A stretch of DNA of 28,463 bases, taken from contig JBFGCT010000032.1 in NCBI GenBank assembly GCA_041581055.1, positions 1 through 28,463 of the forward strand. Reading direction: 5' to 3'. Under the pieces are notes generated by a model. That model was given only the letters and a program-made list of their open reading frames with translations, did not search any database and had not been told where the DNA came from. Every line of letters starts with the position of its first letter. Position 1 is the stretch's first letter. This DNA comes from JBFGCT01 sp041581055 (lineage in GTDB: Bacteria > Actinomycetota > Acidimicrobiia > Acidimicrobiales > Ilumatobacteraceae). The position numbers and the translations under genes were made by a program. Positions 1 to 6,584 of the stretch are shown piece by piece.

Positions 1-49
1 CCGGGGTCGACCTGTTCGCTCACACAAATCCATTGCCGAGCCAACCAGC

Positions 50-93
50 ACGGCCGGCGCCGGGAGCGCCTGCTCCGAGGCCGAGCCAACCAG
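50..93. repeat. Short copy of the intergenic repeat found at 5182-5388
   Basis: Bases 50-79 match the left end of the 89-bp repeats (ACGGCCG, one variable base, CGCCGGGAGCGCC) joined directly to their right end (GCTCCGAGGCC), with the middle missing. GGAGC-GCCT-GCTCC can form a small hairpin. It is flanked by two copies of GCCGAGCCAACCAG at 35-48 and 80-93. It sits just downstream of the minus-strand tRNA. Confidence 0.55.
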
Positions 94-98
94 AACAG

Positions 99-172
99 TG
101 CCCCGGGTCGGACTCGAACCGACACTGGACGGATTTTGAGGCCGTTGCCTCTGCCAATTGGGCTACCGGGGC
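99..172 (-). tRNA. tRNA with CAA anticodon (Leu), short variable loop
   Basis: On the minus strand a 74-nt cloverleaf can be drawn. The acceptor stem GCCCCGG/CCGGGGC is a perfect 7 bp, the T arm GTCGG-TTCGAGT-CCGAC is perfect, and the discriminator base is A. The anticodon loop reads CTCAAAA, giving anticodon CAA, which decodes the leucine codon UUG. The last anticodon-stem pair (31-39) is a C-T mismatch and the D stem has only three clear pairs. The variable loop is about 5 nt, whereas classical bacterial leucine tRNAs carry a long variable arm. The terminal CCA is not encoded. It lies upstream of and divergent from fabD. Confidence 0.8.
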
Positions 173-231
173 TGGTGGGGGCGAGGTTAGCGCTGAAGGC
201 CGCATCACCAGCCGGACCGGCGACTCTTCGT

Positions 232-243
232 TACCGCGCGGTA
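232..243. promoter_or_regulatory. 12-bp perfect palindrome upstream of fabD
   Basis: TACCGCGCGGTA is self-complementary and centred about 43 bp before the fabD start. It is a candidate operator for the fatty-acid synthase operon. No regulator can be assigned from sequence. CG-rich palindromes also occur by chance in such a genome. Confidence 0.3.
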
Positions 244-279
244 GCGCGTGTCGTTCGCGCTGAGGGGTCTAGCCTCGCC

Positions 280-1458
280 ATGGTGCTCGCTTTCACGTTC
301 CCCGGCCAGGGGTCGCAACGCCCCGGTATGGGCCGCCCGTGGCGCGAACACGAGAGCTGGGAGCTGATCGACGAGGCGAGCGACATCGCCGGCCGCGACA
401 TCGGCCAGCTGCTCTGCGACGCCGACGCCGACGAGCTGAAGGACACGCGCAACGCGCAGCTCAGCACGTTCGTGTCGAGCCTGATGGTCCTCGACGCCGT
501 CGAGCGTCTCGGCATCGAGCCGAGCTTCTGCGCGGGGCACAGCCTCGGCGAGTACACCGCGCTCACCGCGACCGGCGCGCTCGGCTTCGACGACGGCGTG
601 CGGCTGGTCGTCGAGCGGGCGGCGGCGATGCACGACGCCAGCGACGAGCGGCCGGGCACGATGGCCGCCGTGCTCGGCCTCGAGGACGACGAGGTCGAGA
701 TCGCCTGCCGCCGCGCCGACGCCGACGTGTGGGTCGCCAACTTCAACGCCCCCGGTCAGGTCGTCATCGCCGGATCGGCCGATGGTGTCGCCGCCGCGGC
801 CGACCACGCCAAAGAGCTCGGCGCCAAGCGGGTCATGCCGCTGCCCGTCTCGGGGGCGTTCCACACGCCATACATGGCCCCCGCCCGCGACCGGCTCCGC
901 GCGGCGCTGGCCACCGCCGACCCGCGCGACACCGACGTCCCCGTCGTGTCCAACGTCGACGCGCTCGCCCACGACCTCGGCGACGACTGGGCCAAGCTGC
1001 TCTCGGCGCAGCTCTCCAGCCCCGTGCGGTGGAAGCAGTGCCTGTTGACGCTGGCCGACGCCGGCGTCTCCGACTTCGCCGAGCTCGGCCCCGGCAGCGT
1101 GCTGACCGGGATGGCCAAGCGGACCGTGCCCGACGGCCGGACGATCTCCGTCGCCACGCCCGAGGATCTCGACAAGCTCCTCGAATGGGTCGGCGCCGGC
1201 GCGCCGACCCTGCCGAGGCAGCTCGACGGCGAGCATCTGTTCGCCGTCGAACGGTTGGTCGTCAGCCCGGCGGCGGGAATCTTCACGCCGCTCGGCGACC
1301 TCGGCGACGGGGCGACGATCAGCGTCGGAACGGTCCTCGGCCACGTCGGCGACCACGAGGTGAGATCACCCTTCGAAGGCGTCCTCCAGAGCTACATCGC
1401 CGTCGAGACCGAACGCGTCACAATGCGCCAGCCGATCGCCTGGCTGCGAACCAACTGA
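280..1458 (+). CDS. fabD: Malonyl-CoA:ACP transacylase with C-terminal biotinyl/lipoyl-like domain
   Basis: FabD moves the malonyl group from CoA to acyl carrier protein, feeding elongation in type II fatty-acid synthesis in the cytoplasm. The protein is 392 aa. It opens with FPGQGSQ (residues 7-13), carries the GHSLGEY nucleophile elbow with Ser88, and has the catalytic histidine in SGAFHTPY near residue 192. The ATG at 280 places FPGQGSQ at the usual distance; further upstream the frame is open but unlike the family. Typical FabD is about 310 aa. Residues 317-392 are an extra domain with alternating beta-strand character, containing VRSPFEGVL and MRQPIAWL, like a biotinyl/lipoyl carrier fold but with no MKM lysine. 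It is the first gene of a plus-strand fab operon, 27 bp before fabH. Confidence 0.95.
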   Translation: MVLAFTFPGQGSQRPGMGRPWREHESWELIDEASDIAGRDIGQLLCDADADELKDTRNAQLSTFVSSLMVLDAVERLGIEPSFCAGHSLGEYTALTATGALGFDDGVRLVVERAAAMHDASDERPGTMAAVLGLEDDEVEIACRRADADVWVANFNAPGQVVIAGSADGVAAAADHAKELGAKRVMPLPVSGAFHTPYMAPARDRLRAALATADPRDTDVPVVSNVDALAHDLGDDWAKLLSAQLSSPVRWKQCLLTLADAGVSDFAELGPGSVLTGMAKRTVPDGRTISVATPEDLDKLLEWVGAGAPTLPRQLDGEHLFAVERLVVSPAAGIFTPLGDLGDGATISVGTVLGHVGDHEVRSPFEGVLQSYIAVETERVTMRQPIAWLRTN

Positions 1459-1485
1459 CACACGAATCAACCGGGAGCAACACGC

Positions 1486-2454
1486 ATGCCAGTCGCACGA
1501 GCAGGAGTCAAGGGGGCGGTCATCACCGGCTGGGGGACCGCGCTGCCGCCCAAGACGCTGACCAACGCCGACCTCGAGGAGATGGTCGACACGAACGACC
1601 AGTGGATCGTCGAGCGCACCGGCATCAGCGAGCGCCGCGTCGGCGGCACCACCGCCGGGCTGTCGATCGAGTCGGGTCGAGCCGCGCTGGAGATGTCCGG
1701 GGTCGACCTCTCCGAAATCGACGCGCTCGTGCTGGCGACGACCACGCCCGATCGCACGGTGCCGGCGACCTCGTCGACGGTGCAGCACGAGCTCGGGCTC
1801 GATTGCGGCGCGTTCGACGTCAACGCCGCGTGCTCCGGCTTCGTGTACGGCCTCGTCGTCGCCCACGGGCTGATCGCGATGGGCTCCGAGAAGGTGCTGC
1901 TGATCGGCACCGACACGCTCGCCCGCATCACCGACTGGGACGATCGCAACACCGCCGTGCTGTTCGCCGACGGCTCCGGGGCCGTCGTGCTCGAGGCGGT
2001 CGAGGGGCCGGGGCAACTGCTCGGGTGGGATCTGCAGTCCGACGGATCTGCCGAGCGATTCCTCTACACCGAAATCGGCGGCACCATGCAGATGGAGGGC
2101 AAGGAGGTCTTCCGGCGGGCGGTCAGGGTGATGGTCGACTCGGCGAACATCTCGATGCGGGCCGCCGGCGTGACCGCCGGCGACATCAAGCTCGTCGTTC
2201 CGCACCAGGCCAACATCCGGATCATCTCCGCCGCCTGTGACCGGCTCGGGATCGACATGGACCGGGCGGCTGTCGTGCTCCACCGCACCGGAAACACCTC
2301 GTCGGCCTCGATCCCGCTCGCCCTCGTCGACGCTCTGGAGGCCGGTCGCGTCAACGACGGCGACCTGGTGTTGCTGGTCGGTTTCGGGGCCGGGATGACG
2401 GCCGCCAGCGCGGTGATCCGGTGGACGACCGACGCCTCGGAGAGCAACACGTGA
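1486..2454 (+). CDS. fabH: Beta-ketoacyl-ACP synthase III
   Basis: FabH starts fatty-acid synthesis by condensing an acyl-CoA primer with malonyl-ACP. The 322-aa product shows the full Cys-His-Asn triad: Cys116 in NAACSGF, His240 in VPHQAN and Asn270 in RTGNTSSAS. It ends in the GFGAGMTA motif typical of the family. Start ATG 1486 follows GGGAGC at ribosome-binding distance. The gene follows fabD closely, and its stop overlaps the fabG start (GTGA). Primer choice (straight acetyl or branched) cannot be read from sequence. In actinobacteria FabH often prefers branched or longer primers. Confidence 0.96.
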   Translation: MPVARAGVKGAVITGWGTALPPKTLTNADLEEMVDTNDQWIVERTGISERRVGGTTAGLSIESGRAALEMSGVDLSEIDALVLATTTPDRTVPATSSTVQHELGLDCGAFDVNAACSGFVYGLVVAHGLIAMGSEKVLLIGTDTLARITDWDDRNTAVLFADGSGAVVLEAVEGPGQLLGWDLQSDGSAERFLYTEIGGTMQMEGKEVFRRAVRVMVDSANISMRAAGVTAGDIKLVVPHQANIRIISAACDRLGIDMDRAAVVLHRTGNTSSASIPLALVDALEAGRVNDGDLVLLVGFGAGMTAASAVIRWTTDASESNT

Positions 2455-3167
2455 CCGACGGCGGGCGCATCGTCCTGATCACCGGCGGCTCGCGCGGCAT
2501 CGGCCTGGCGTGTGCCAAACGCTTCGCCGCGATGGGCGATCACGTCGCCGTCACGTACCACTCGTCGCCACCGCCCGACGGCTTCTTCGGCGTGCAGTGC
2601 GACGTGACGTCCGGCGTCGATGTCGATCACGCGTTCTCCGCGGTCGAGGAGCACTTCGGCGGGACGGTCGAGGTGCTGGTCTCCAACGCCGGGGTGACCA
2701 AGGACGGCCTGCTCCTGCGGATGACCGAGGACGATTTCGCGGCCGTGCTCGACGCCAACCTCACCGCGTCGTACCGCGTCGCCAAGCGGGCGGCGAAAGG
2801 GATGCTGCGGGCCCGGACGGGACGCATCGTGCTGATGTCGTCGGTCGTCGGCCTCCTCGGCTCGGCCGGACAGTCGAACTACGCCGCGTCCAAGGCCGGT
2901 CTGGTCGGGTTCGCCCGCTCGCTGGCGCGCGAGCTCGGCTCCCGTTCGATCACGGTCAACGTCGTCGCCCCGGGGCCGGTCGCCACCGACATGACAGCGG
3001 CGCTCGGCGGCGACCGGCTCGCGGAGCTCACCGCCGCCGTCCCGCTCGCTCGCGTCGCCGAGCCGGACGAGATCGCCGCGGCCGTCGCCTTCCTGGCCTC
3101 CGACGACGCGGCCTACATCACCGGCGCCGTGCTTCCCGTCGACGGCGGGCTCGGCATGGGCCATTGA
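2451..3167 (+). CDS. fabG: 3-oxoacyl-ACP reductase
   Basis: This short-chain dehydrogenase reduces 3-oxoacyl-ACP with NADPH, the first reduction of the elongation cycle. The 238-aa protein has the TGGSRGIG nucleotide-binding loop (residues 11-18), NAG (79-81), and the catalytic set Asn103, Ser131, Tyr144, Lys148 (YAASK). The C-terminal motif AYITGAVLPVDGG is typical of FabG. I chose the GTG at 2451, which overlaps the fabH stop by 4 nt and follows GGAGAG. An in-frame start 30 nt upstream would add residues unlike the family. The overlap implies translational coupling to fabH. Confidence 0.94.
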   Translation: MTDGGRIVLITGGSRGIGLACAKRFAAMGDHVAVTYHSSPPPDGFFGVQCDVTSGVDVDHAFSAVEEHFGGTVEVLVSNAGVTKDGLLLRMTEDDFAAVLDANLTASYRVAKRAAKGMLRARTGRIVLMSSVVGLLGSAGQSNYAASKAGLVGFARSLARELGSRSITVNVVAPGPVATDMTAALGGDRLAELTAAVPLARVAEPDEIAAAVAFLASDDAAYITGAVLPVDGGLGMGH

Positions 3168-3213
3168 CCCGTACACTCTCAACCCAAACAAACCCCAACC
3201 TGGAGAAACACCC

Positions 3214-3450
3214 GTGGATCAAGAACTGTTCGCCCGCTTTCAGAAATGCGCCGTCGAGGTGCTGTCGGTGGAGCAATCGGCGGTGACGCCCGACGCCAAG
3301 TTCGGCGACGACCTCGACGCCGACAGCCTCGATCTCGTCGAACTCGTGATGGCCCTCGAAGAGGAGTTCGGCGTCGAAGTCCCCGAAGAGGATCTCGAGG
3401 GCGTCGAGACCGTCCAGCACGCCTACGACATCGTCGCCGGCAAACTCTGA
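3214..3450 (+). CDS. acpP: Acyl carrier protein
   Basis: ACP carries growing acyl chains on a 4'-phosphopantetheine arm. The 78-aa acidic protein has the attachment site Ser38 in the motif DADSLDLVE, followed by helix II VMALEEEFGVEVPEED. Start GTG 3214 follows TGGAGA. It is separated by 46 bp of unusually A/C-rich DNA from fabG, and its TGA overlaps the ATG of fabF by one base (ATGA). A separate promoter could lie in this gap, because ACP is usually needed in excess of the enzymes, but I see no convincing -35/-10 pair. Confidence 0.96.
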   Translation: MDQELFARFQKCAVEVLSVEQSAVTPDAKFGDDLDADSLDLVELVMALEEEFGVEVPEEDLEGVETVQHAYDIVAGKL

Positions 3451-4640
3451 TGAGCGGCGGCCGGCGGGTCGCAGTAACGGGCCTGGGAGTTGTCGCCCCG
3501 GCAGGCATCGGTCGACAGAACTTCTGGGACGGATTGCTCGGTCCGAGCGTCAACGAGGGCAGCACGACCCGGGTCGCCGACTGGGATCCGAGTCCCTACT
3601 TCGACTCCCCGAAAGCGGCGCGGCGCGCCGACCGGGTCGAACAGTTCGCGCTGGCCGCCGCCGCCGAGGCGTTCGACGCCGCGGGCGGACTCGACGCGCT
3701 GGGCGTCGACGCGAGCCGCATCGGCACGATCTTCGCCACCGGCGTCGGCGGGATCCACACGCTCGAAGAGCAGATCGAGGTGCGCCTCACCAAGGGTGAG
3801 AGGCGGGTCTCGCCGTTCCTCGTGCCGATGATGATGGCCAACGCGGCGGGCGCGTCGATCTCCATGCGCTACGGGCTGCAGGGCCCCAACGAGACGATCG
3901 TCACGGCCTGCGCCGCCGGCACCCACTCGATCGGGTATGCGGCGCGGCTGATTCGCTGGGGTGTCATGGACGCGGCGGCGACCGGCGGCAGCGAGACGCC
4001 GCTCACGACGACCTCGATCGCCGGCTTCTCCAACATGACCGCGATGTCGACGAGTGGCGTCAGCCGACCGTTCGATGTCGACCGCGACGGGTTCGTGATG
4101 GGCGAGGGTGCGGCGGTGCTCATCCTGGAGGAGTGGTCAGCCGCCGAAGCTCGGGGCGCGAACATCATCGGGGAGATCCTCGGCTCGGCGAGCAATGCCG
4201 ACGCCCACCACATCACGGCGCCCTCCCCCGGCGGCGTCGGCGCGATCACGTGCATGCGATCGGCCCTCGACGAGGCCGGGCTGTCACCGGGCGACATCAA
4301 GCAGATCAACGCACACGGCACGTCGACCCCGCTCAACGACGCCGCGGAGGCCGACGCGATCAACGCCGTGTTCGGCGCCGGCCGGGTGCCCGTCGTGTCG
4401 ACCAAAGGGGTGACCGGTCACGCCCTTGGCGCGGCCGGCGCGCTCGAAGCCGCGGCCGCGTTGCTCTCGATCCAACACGAGATGATCCCGCCCACCGCCA
4501 ACACGAAGGTGCTCGCCGACGACATGGCGATCGACCTCGTGATGGGTGAGCCGCGGCCGTGGTCGCCCGGTCCCGTGATGTCGAACAACTTCGGCTTCGG
4601 CGGCCACAACGGCAGCGTGGTCATCGCGCCGGCTTCCTGA
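3450..4640 (+). CDS. fabF: Beta-ketoacyl-ACP synthase II
   Basis: This condensing enzyme elongates acyl-ACP with malonyl-ACP. The 396-aa protein has the thiolase-fold catalytic set: Cys154 in TACAAGTHS, His289 in NAHGTST, Lys319 and His324 in STKGVTGHALGAAG, and the C-terminal NNFGFGGHN loop. ATG 3450 overlaps the acpP stop by one base, so translation is probably coupled. It is the last gene of the fabD-fabH-fabG-acpP-fabF operon. Streptomyces and mycobacteria have comparable clusters (fabD-fabH-acpP-fabF; fabD-acpM-kasA-kasB-accD6); having fabG inside is a difference from these. Confidence 0.95.
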   Translation: MSGGRRVAVTGLGVVAPAGIGRQNFWDGLLGPSVNEGSTTRVADWDPSPYFDSPKAARRADRVEQFALAAAAEAFDAAGGLDALGVDASRIGTIFATGVGGIHTLEEQIEVRLTKGERRVSPFLVPMMMANAAGASISMRYGLQGPNETIVTACAAGTHSIGYAARLIRWGVMDAAATGGSETPLTTTSIAGFSNMTAMSTSGVSRPFDVDRDGFVMGEGAAVLILEEWSAAEARGANIIGEILGSASNADAHHITAPSPGGVGAITCMRSALDEAGLSPGDIKQINAHGTSTPLNDAAEADAINAVFGAGRVPVVSTKGVTGHALGAAGALEAAAALLSIQHEMIPPTANTKVLADDMAIDLVMGEPRPWSPGPVMSNNFGFGGHNGSVVIAPAS

Positions 4641-4684
4641 GCCATCGGCGGTCGCGTCGCCCGCGCCGGGGCGGGGCGGCGCGG

Positions 4685-5113
4685 TCAGGCGTCGGCGAAG
4701 ACGAACATCAGGTCGCACGTACAGGCGACCTCGTCGCCGACCCTCGCCGCGCCTGAGCCCTTGCCGGCGCGCGCCGACATGCGTCCGAGGGTGACCTCGA
4801 GGATCAACTCGTCGCCGGGCACCACCTGACGGCGGAAGCGCGCCTTGTCGAGCCCGCCGAAGAGGGGCAGCTTGCCGGCGTACCGCTCGTCGGCGAGGAC
4901 GGCGGCCGCGCCGACCTGGGCGATCGCCTCGCACATCAGCACGCCCGGCAACGTCGGCCGGCCCGGGAAGTGGCCGGCGAAGAAGCTCTCGTCGCCGGTC
5001 AGCCGCCACCGGCCCGCCGCCGACTCACCCGGCACGATCGAGATCAACTCGTCGACGAGCAGGAACGGCGGCCGGTGCGGGAGCAGGTCGGCAGGGAGTG
5101 GCAGATCGGGCAT
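4685..5113 (-). CDS. fabZ: 3-hydroxyacyl-ACP dehydratase, FabZ type
   Basis: FabZ removes water from 3-hydroxyacyl-ACP to give trans-2-enoyl-ACP, the third step of elongation. The 142-aa hot-dog fold protein begins with LLPHRPPFLLVDE and has the signature GHFPGRPTLPGVLMCEAIAQ with catalytic His48 and Glu62. GAGGACTGAGGA precedes the ATG. It is convergent with fabF, 44 bp apart, so it sits in the locus but outside the operon. Many actinobacteria use HadAB-type dehydratases instead, so a true FabZ is a useful lineage character. No enoyl-ACP reductase is present in the window. Confidence 0.93.
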   Translation of the reverse strand: MPDLPLPADLLPHRPPFLLVDELISIVPGESAAGRWRLTGDESFFAGHFPGRPTLPGVLMCEAIAQVGAAAVLADERYAGKLPLFGGLDKARFRRQVVPGDELILEVTLGRMSARAGKGSGAARVGDEVACTCDLMFVFADA

Positions 5114-5181
5114 TCCTCAGTCCTCGTGTCCTCGTGTGACGGCACACCGAGACTAGGCGCCATCAACCACACCGAGCACCG

Positions 5182-5270
5182 ACGGCCGCCGCCGGGAGCG
5201 CCAGCGACCAAGGCTGGCGGCGGGCCGACCAACCCGGTGCACCACCGACCCGCTCCGAGGCCCGCCAAAC
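5182..5270. repeat. 89-bp direct repeat, copy 1
   Basis: This copy is identical over all 89 bases to 5300-5388, with an offset of 118 bp and a 29-bp spacer. Each copy contains a perfect hairpin CGCCAGC-GACCAAG-GCTGGCG, and an outer pairing GGAGCG/CGCTCC can bring its ends together. A shortened relative occurs at 50-93. Open frames across it differ between copies, so it is unlikely to encode protein. Confidence 0.9.
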
Positions 5271-5299
5271 AAACAGGGACCGCGGCAAGAGACGTGACC

Positions 5300-5388
5300 A
5301 CGGCCGCCGCCGGGAGCGCCAGCGACCAAGGCTGGCGGCGGGCCGACCAACCCGGTGCACCACCGACCCGCTCCGAGGCCCGCCAAAC
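5300..5388. repeat. 89-bp direct repeat, copy 2
   Basis: This is the perfect second copy of 5182-5270. It ends three bases before the A-rich tract that forms the terminator tail of the minus-strand small RNA, so read-through transcripts of that RNA would run through both repeats. Confidence 0.9.
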
Positions 5389-5390
5389 CG

Positions 5391-5514
5391 AAAAAGGGAA
5401 AGACCCGGATCGAGATCCGGGTCTCTCAACCTGGGAATATCCGTCGATGGGGGATCGACATGTGGACTTCCCGTCGAGTGGAACATGGGGGGTGTTCGCA
5501 CTGCGACTTGTACT
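5391..5514 (-). ncRNA. 6C-type small RNA
   Basis: Read on the minus strand, about 120 nt contain two hairpins with pure-C loops followed by a terminator. Hairpin 1 is GAACA-CCCCCCA-TGTTC (5481-5497), extended by GTG/CAC pairing with one bulged base. Hairpin 2 is GTCGAT-CCCCC-ATCGAC (5443-5459). The terminator stem follows at 5398-5427. A promoter-like TTGTCA-N17-CATACT (5521-5549) puts the start near 5514. Two C-rich loops plus a terminator is the defining layout of the actinobacterial 6C RNA family. In mycobacteria (B11) such loops pair with G-rich ribosome-binding regions of target mRNAs. It lies divergent from the LysR gene. The family call is by structure and needs a covariance-model search. 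Confidence 0.85.
5398..5427 (-). terminator. Intrinsic terminator of the 6C-type RNA
   Basis: AGACCCGGATC-GA-GATCCGGGTCT is a perfect 11-bp stem (5401-5424), extendable to 14 pairs with one G-T wobble. On the minus strand it is followed by CC and five T (plus-strand A run at 5391-5395). The other side has no T run, so termination is leftward. Confidence 0.85.
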
Positions 5515-5520
5515 TGTGAA

Positions 5521-5549
5521 AGTATGCACGTGAATAACCGATCTGACAA
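5521..5549 (-). promoter_or_regulatory. Promoter of the 6C-type RNA
   Basis: On the minus strand TTGTCA (5544-5549) and CATACT (5521-5526) are separated by exactly 17 bp, a primary-sigma arrangement. Both match the consensus only in part. Its position predicts a start near 5514, just before the first C-loop hairpin. Confidence 0.55.
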
Positions 5550-5561
5550 GTAGAACCACGA

Positions 5562-5574
5562 GATACTTGGTATC
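5562..5574. promoter_or_regulatory. Palindrome and T tract immediately before the LysR gene
   Basis: GATAC-TTG-GTATC is followed by GTTTTTTC and then the LysR ATG at 5585. It is A/T-rich in a GC-rich setting. It could be an operator for the LysR protein, whose family usually binds short dyads in the divergent promoter region, or a small attenuator-like hairpin for plus-strand transcripts. The sequence does not decide between them. Confidence 0.4.
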
Positions 5575-5584
5575 GTTTTTTCAG

Positions 5585-6526
5585 ATGGACGTCCGCCAAC
5601 TGTCGACACTCGTGGCCATCGCTGACCATGGAACGTTCTCGGCGGCGGCGCGATCGCTGTACACCGTGCAATCGAACGTCTCGGGCCACATCGCCCGGCT
5701 GGAGAAAGAACTCGGCGTCACCCTCGTCGACCGGGCCAACGGCGGGCTGACCGACGAGGGCGCGCTCGTCGTCGAGCGCGCCCGGCGCGTGCTGACCGAG
5801 ATCGACGACATCACCTCCGACATGGCGAGCCGGAACGCGGACGTGTCCGGTCAGACCCGCCTGGGGGTGATCGGCACCACCGCCCGCTGGTTGATGCCGC
5901 AGCTTCTCGGCCGGCTCGACGCCGACCACCCCAACGTGCGGGCGGTGATCTCCGAGGGCGCCACGACATCGCTGGTGCCCGCCGTGATCGGCGGCCAGCT
6001 CAACGGGGCGATCGTCCACCTCCCCGTCGACGACAGCGAGTTGGTCATCGAGCCGCTGTTCGCCGAGGACCTGTTCCTGCTCGCCGCCGACAGCCACCCG
6101 CTGGCCGCGGCATCCGGCGAGCTCCCGTTGGCCGCGCTAGACGATGTCCCGCTGCTCCTGCCGCCGACCGGGTCGTCATTGCGCAAGGTGCTCGACCGCG
6201 CTGCCAACAACGTCGGCGTCACTCTGCGGGCGCAGGCCGAGATCGACGGTGTCAGACTGCTCGCCTCGTTGGCCTTCGACGGGTTCGGCGCGGCGATCGT
6301 GCCGTCGACCGCCGCCCCGAACTGGGTCGAGGGCCCGTTCAAGCGGATCACGGTGCCGGAGCTCCCCCGCCGCGTCGTCGCCTTCATCAGACGGCGCCGT
6401 CCCGGCCCGACGGCGCCGACCCGCGCCGCCCTCGAGGTGTTGCGCACGCTGATCGACGAGGTCGGTCCCGACCAACCGGGCGTCCACCCCAACGCCGGCG
6501 CGTTCCAGGTTTCCAAGTCCACCTGA
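5585..6526 (+). CDS. LysR-family transcriptional regulator
   Basis: The 313-aa protein has the LysR winged helix-turn-helix at residues 1-60 (LSTLVAIADHGTFSAAARSL, then VSGHIARLEKELG) and a periplasmic-binding-like effector domain from about residue 90 to 300. I prefer ATG 5585 over an in-frame TTG 18 nt upstream because the family begins with MDVRQL-like sequence. No ribosome-binding site is visible, so the mRNA may be leaderless. The gene is divergent from the 6C-type RNA and 58 bp upstream of the carboxylase gene, so either is a plausible target. The effector is unknown. Confidence 0.9.
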   Translation: MDVRQLSTLVAIADHGTFSAAARSLYTVQSNVSGHIARLEKELGVTLVDRANGGLTDEGALVVERARRVLTEIDDITSDMASRNADVSGQTRLGVIGTTARWLMPQLLGRLDADHPNVRAVISEGATTSLVPAVIGGQLNGAIVHLPVDDSELVIEPLFAEDLFLLAADSHPLAAASGELPLAALDDVPLLLPPTGSSLRKVLDRAANNVGVTLRAQAEIDGVRLLASLAFDGFGAAIVPSTAAPNWVEGPFKRITVPELPRRVVAFIRRRRPGPTAPTRAALEVLRTLIDEVGPDQPGVHPNAGAFQVSKST

Positions 6527-6584
6527 GCCCGACCGCGAATCGCCGTACGCACGTCGCCCCGTCGATCGCAGTACTGTCCGGAGC

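Larger units (their letters stand above)
5114..5584. other. 470-bp intergenic region between fabZ and the LysR gene
   Basis: No protein gene is convincing here. From left to right it holds the fabZ leader, two perfect 89-bp direct repeats (5182-5270 and 5300-5388), a minus-strand small RNA with terminator (about 5391-5514), its promoter (5521-5549), and a short palindrome followed by a T tract just before the LysR gene. Confidence 0.8.

Noticed and set aside
339..2240. A 633-codon plus-strand frame overlapping fabD and fabH
   Set aside because: It is Arg-dominated with no motifs, a shadow frame of two well-supported genes.
3168..3213. A dedicated acpP promoter in the fabG-acpP gap
   Set aside because: TTGACC and TACACT are both present but far too close together, so no valid pair could be drawn.
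5182..5388. A CRISPR array
   Set aside because: There are only two units, the repeat is 89 bp, there is a single spacer, and no cas genes are nearby.
5153..5609. Small proteins encoded across the 89-bp repeats
   Set aside because: Several overlapping frames are open, none has a ribosome-binding site or conserved character, and the two repeat copies lie in different frames because of the 118-bp offset.
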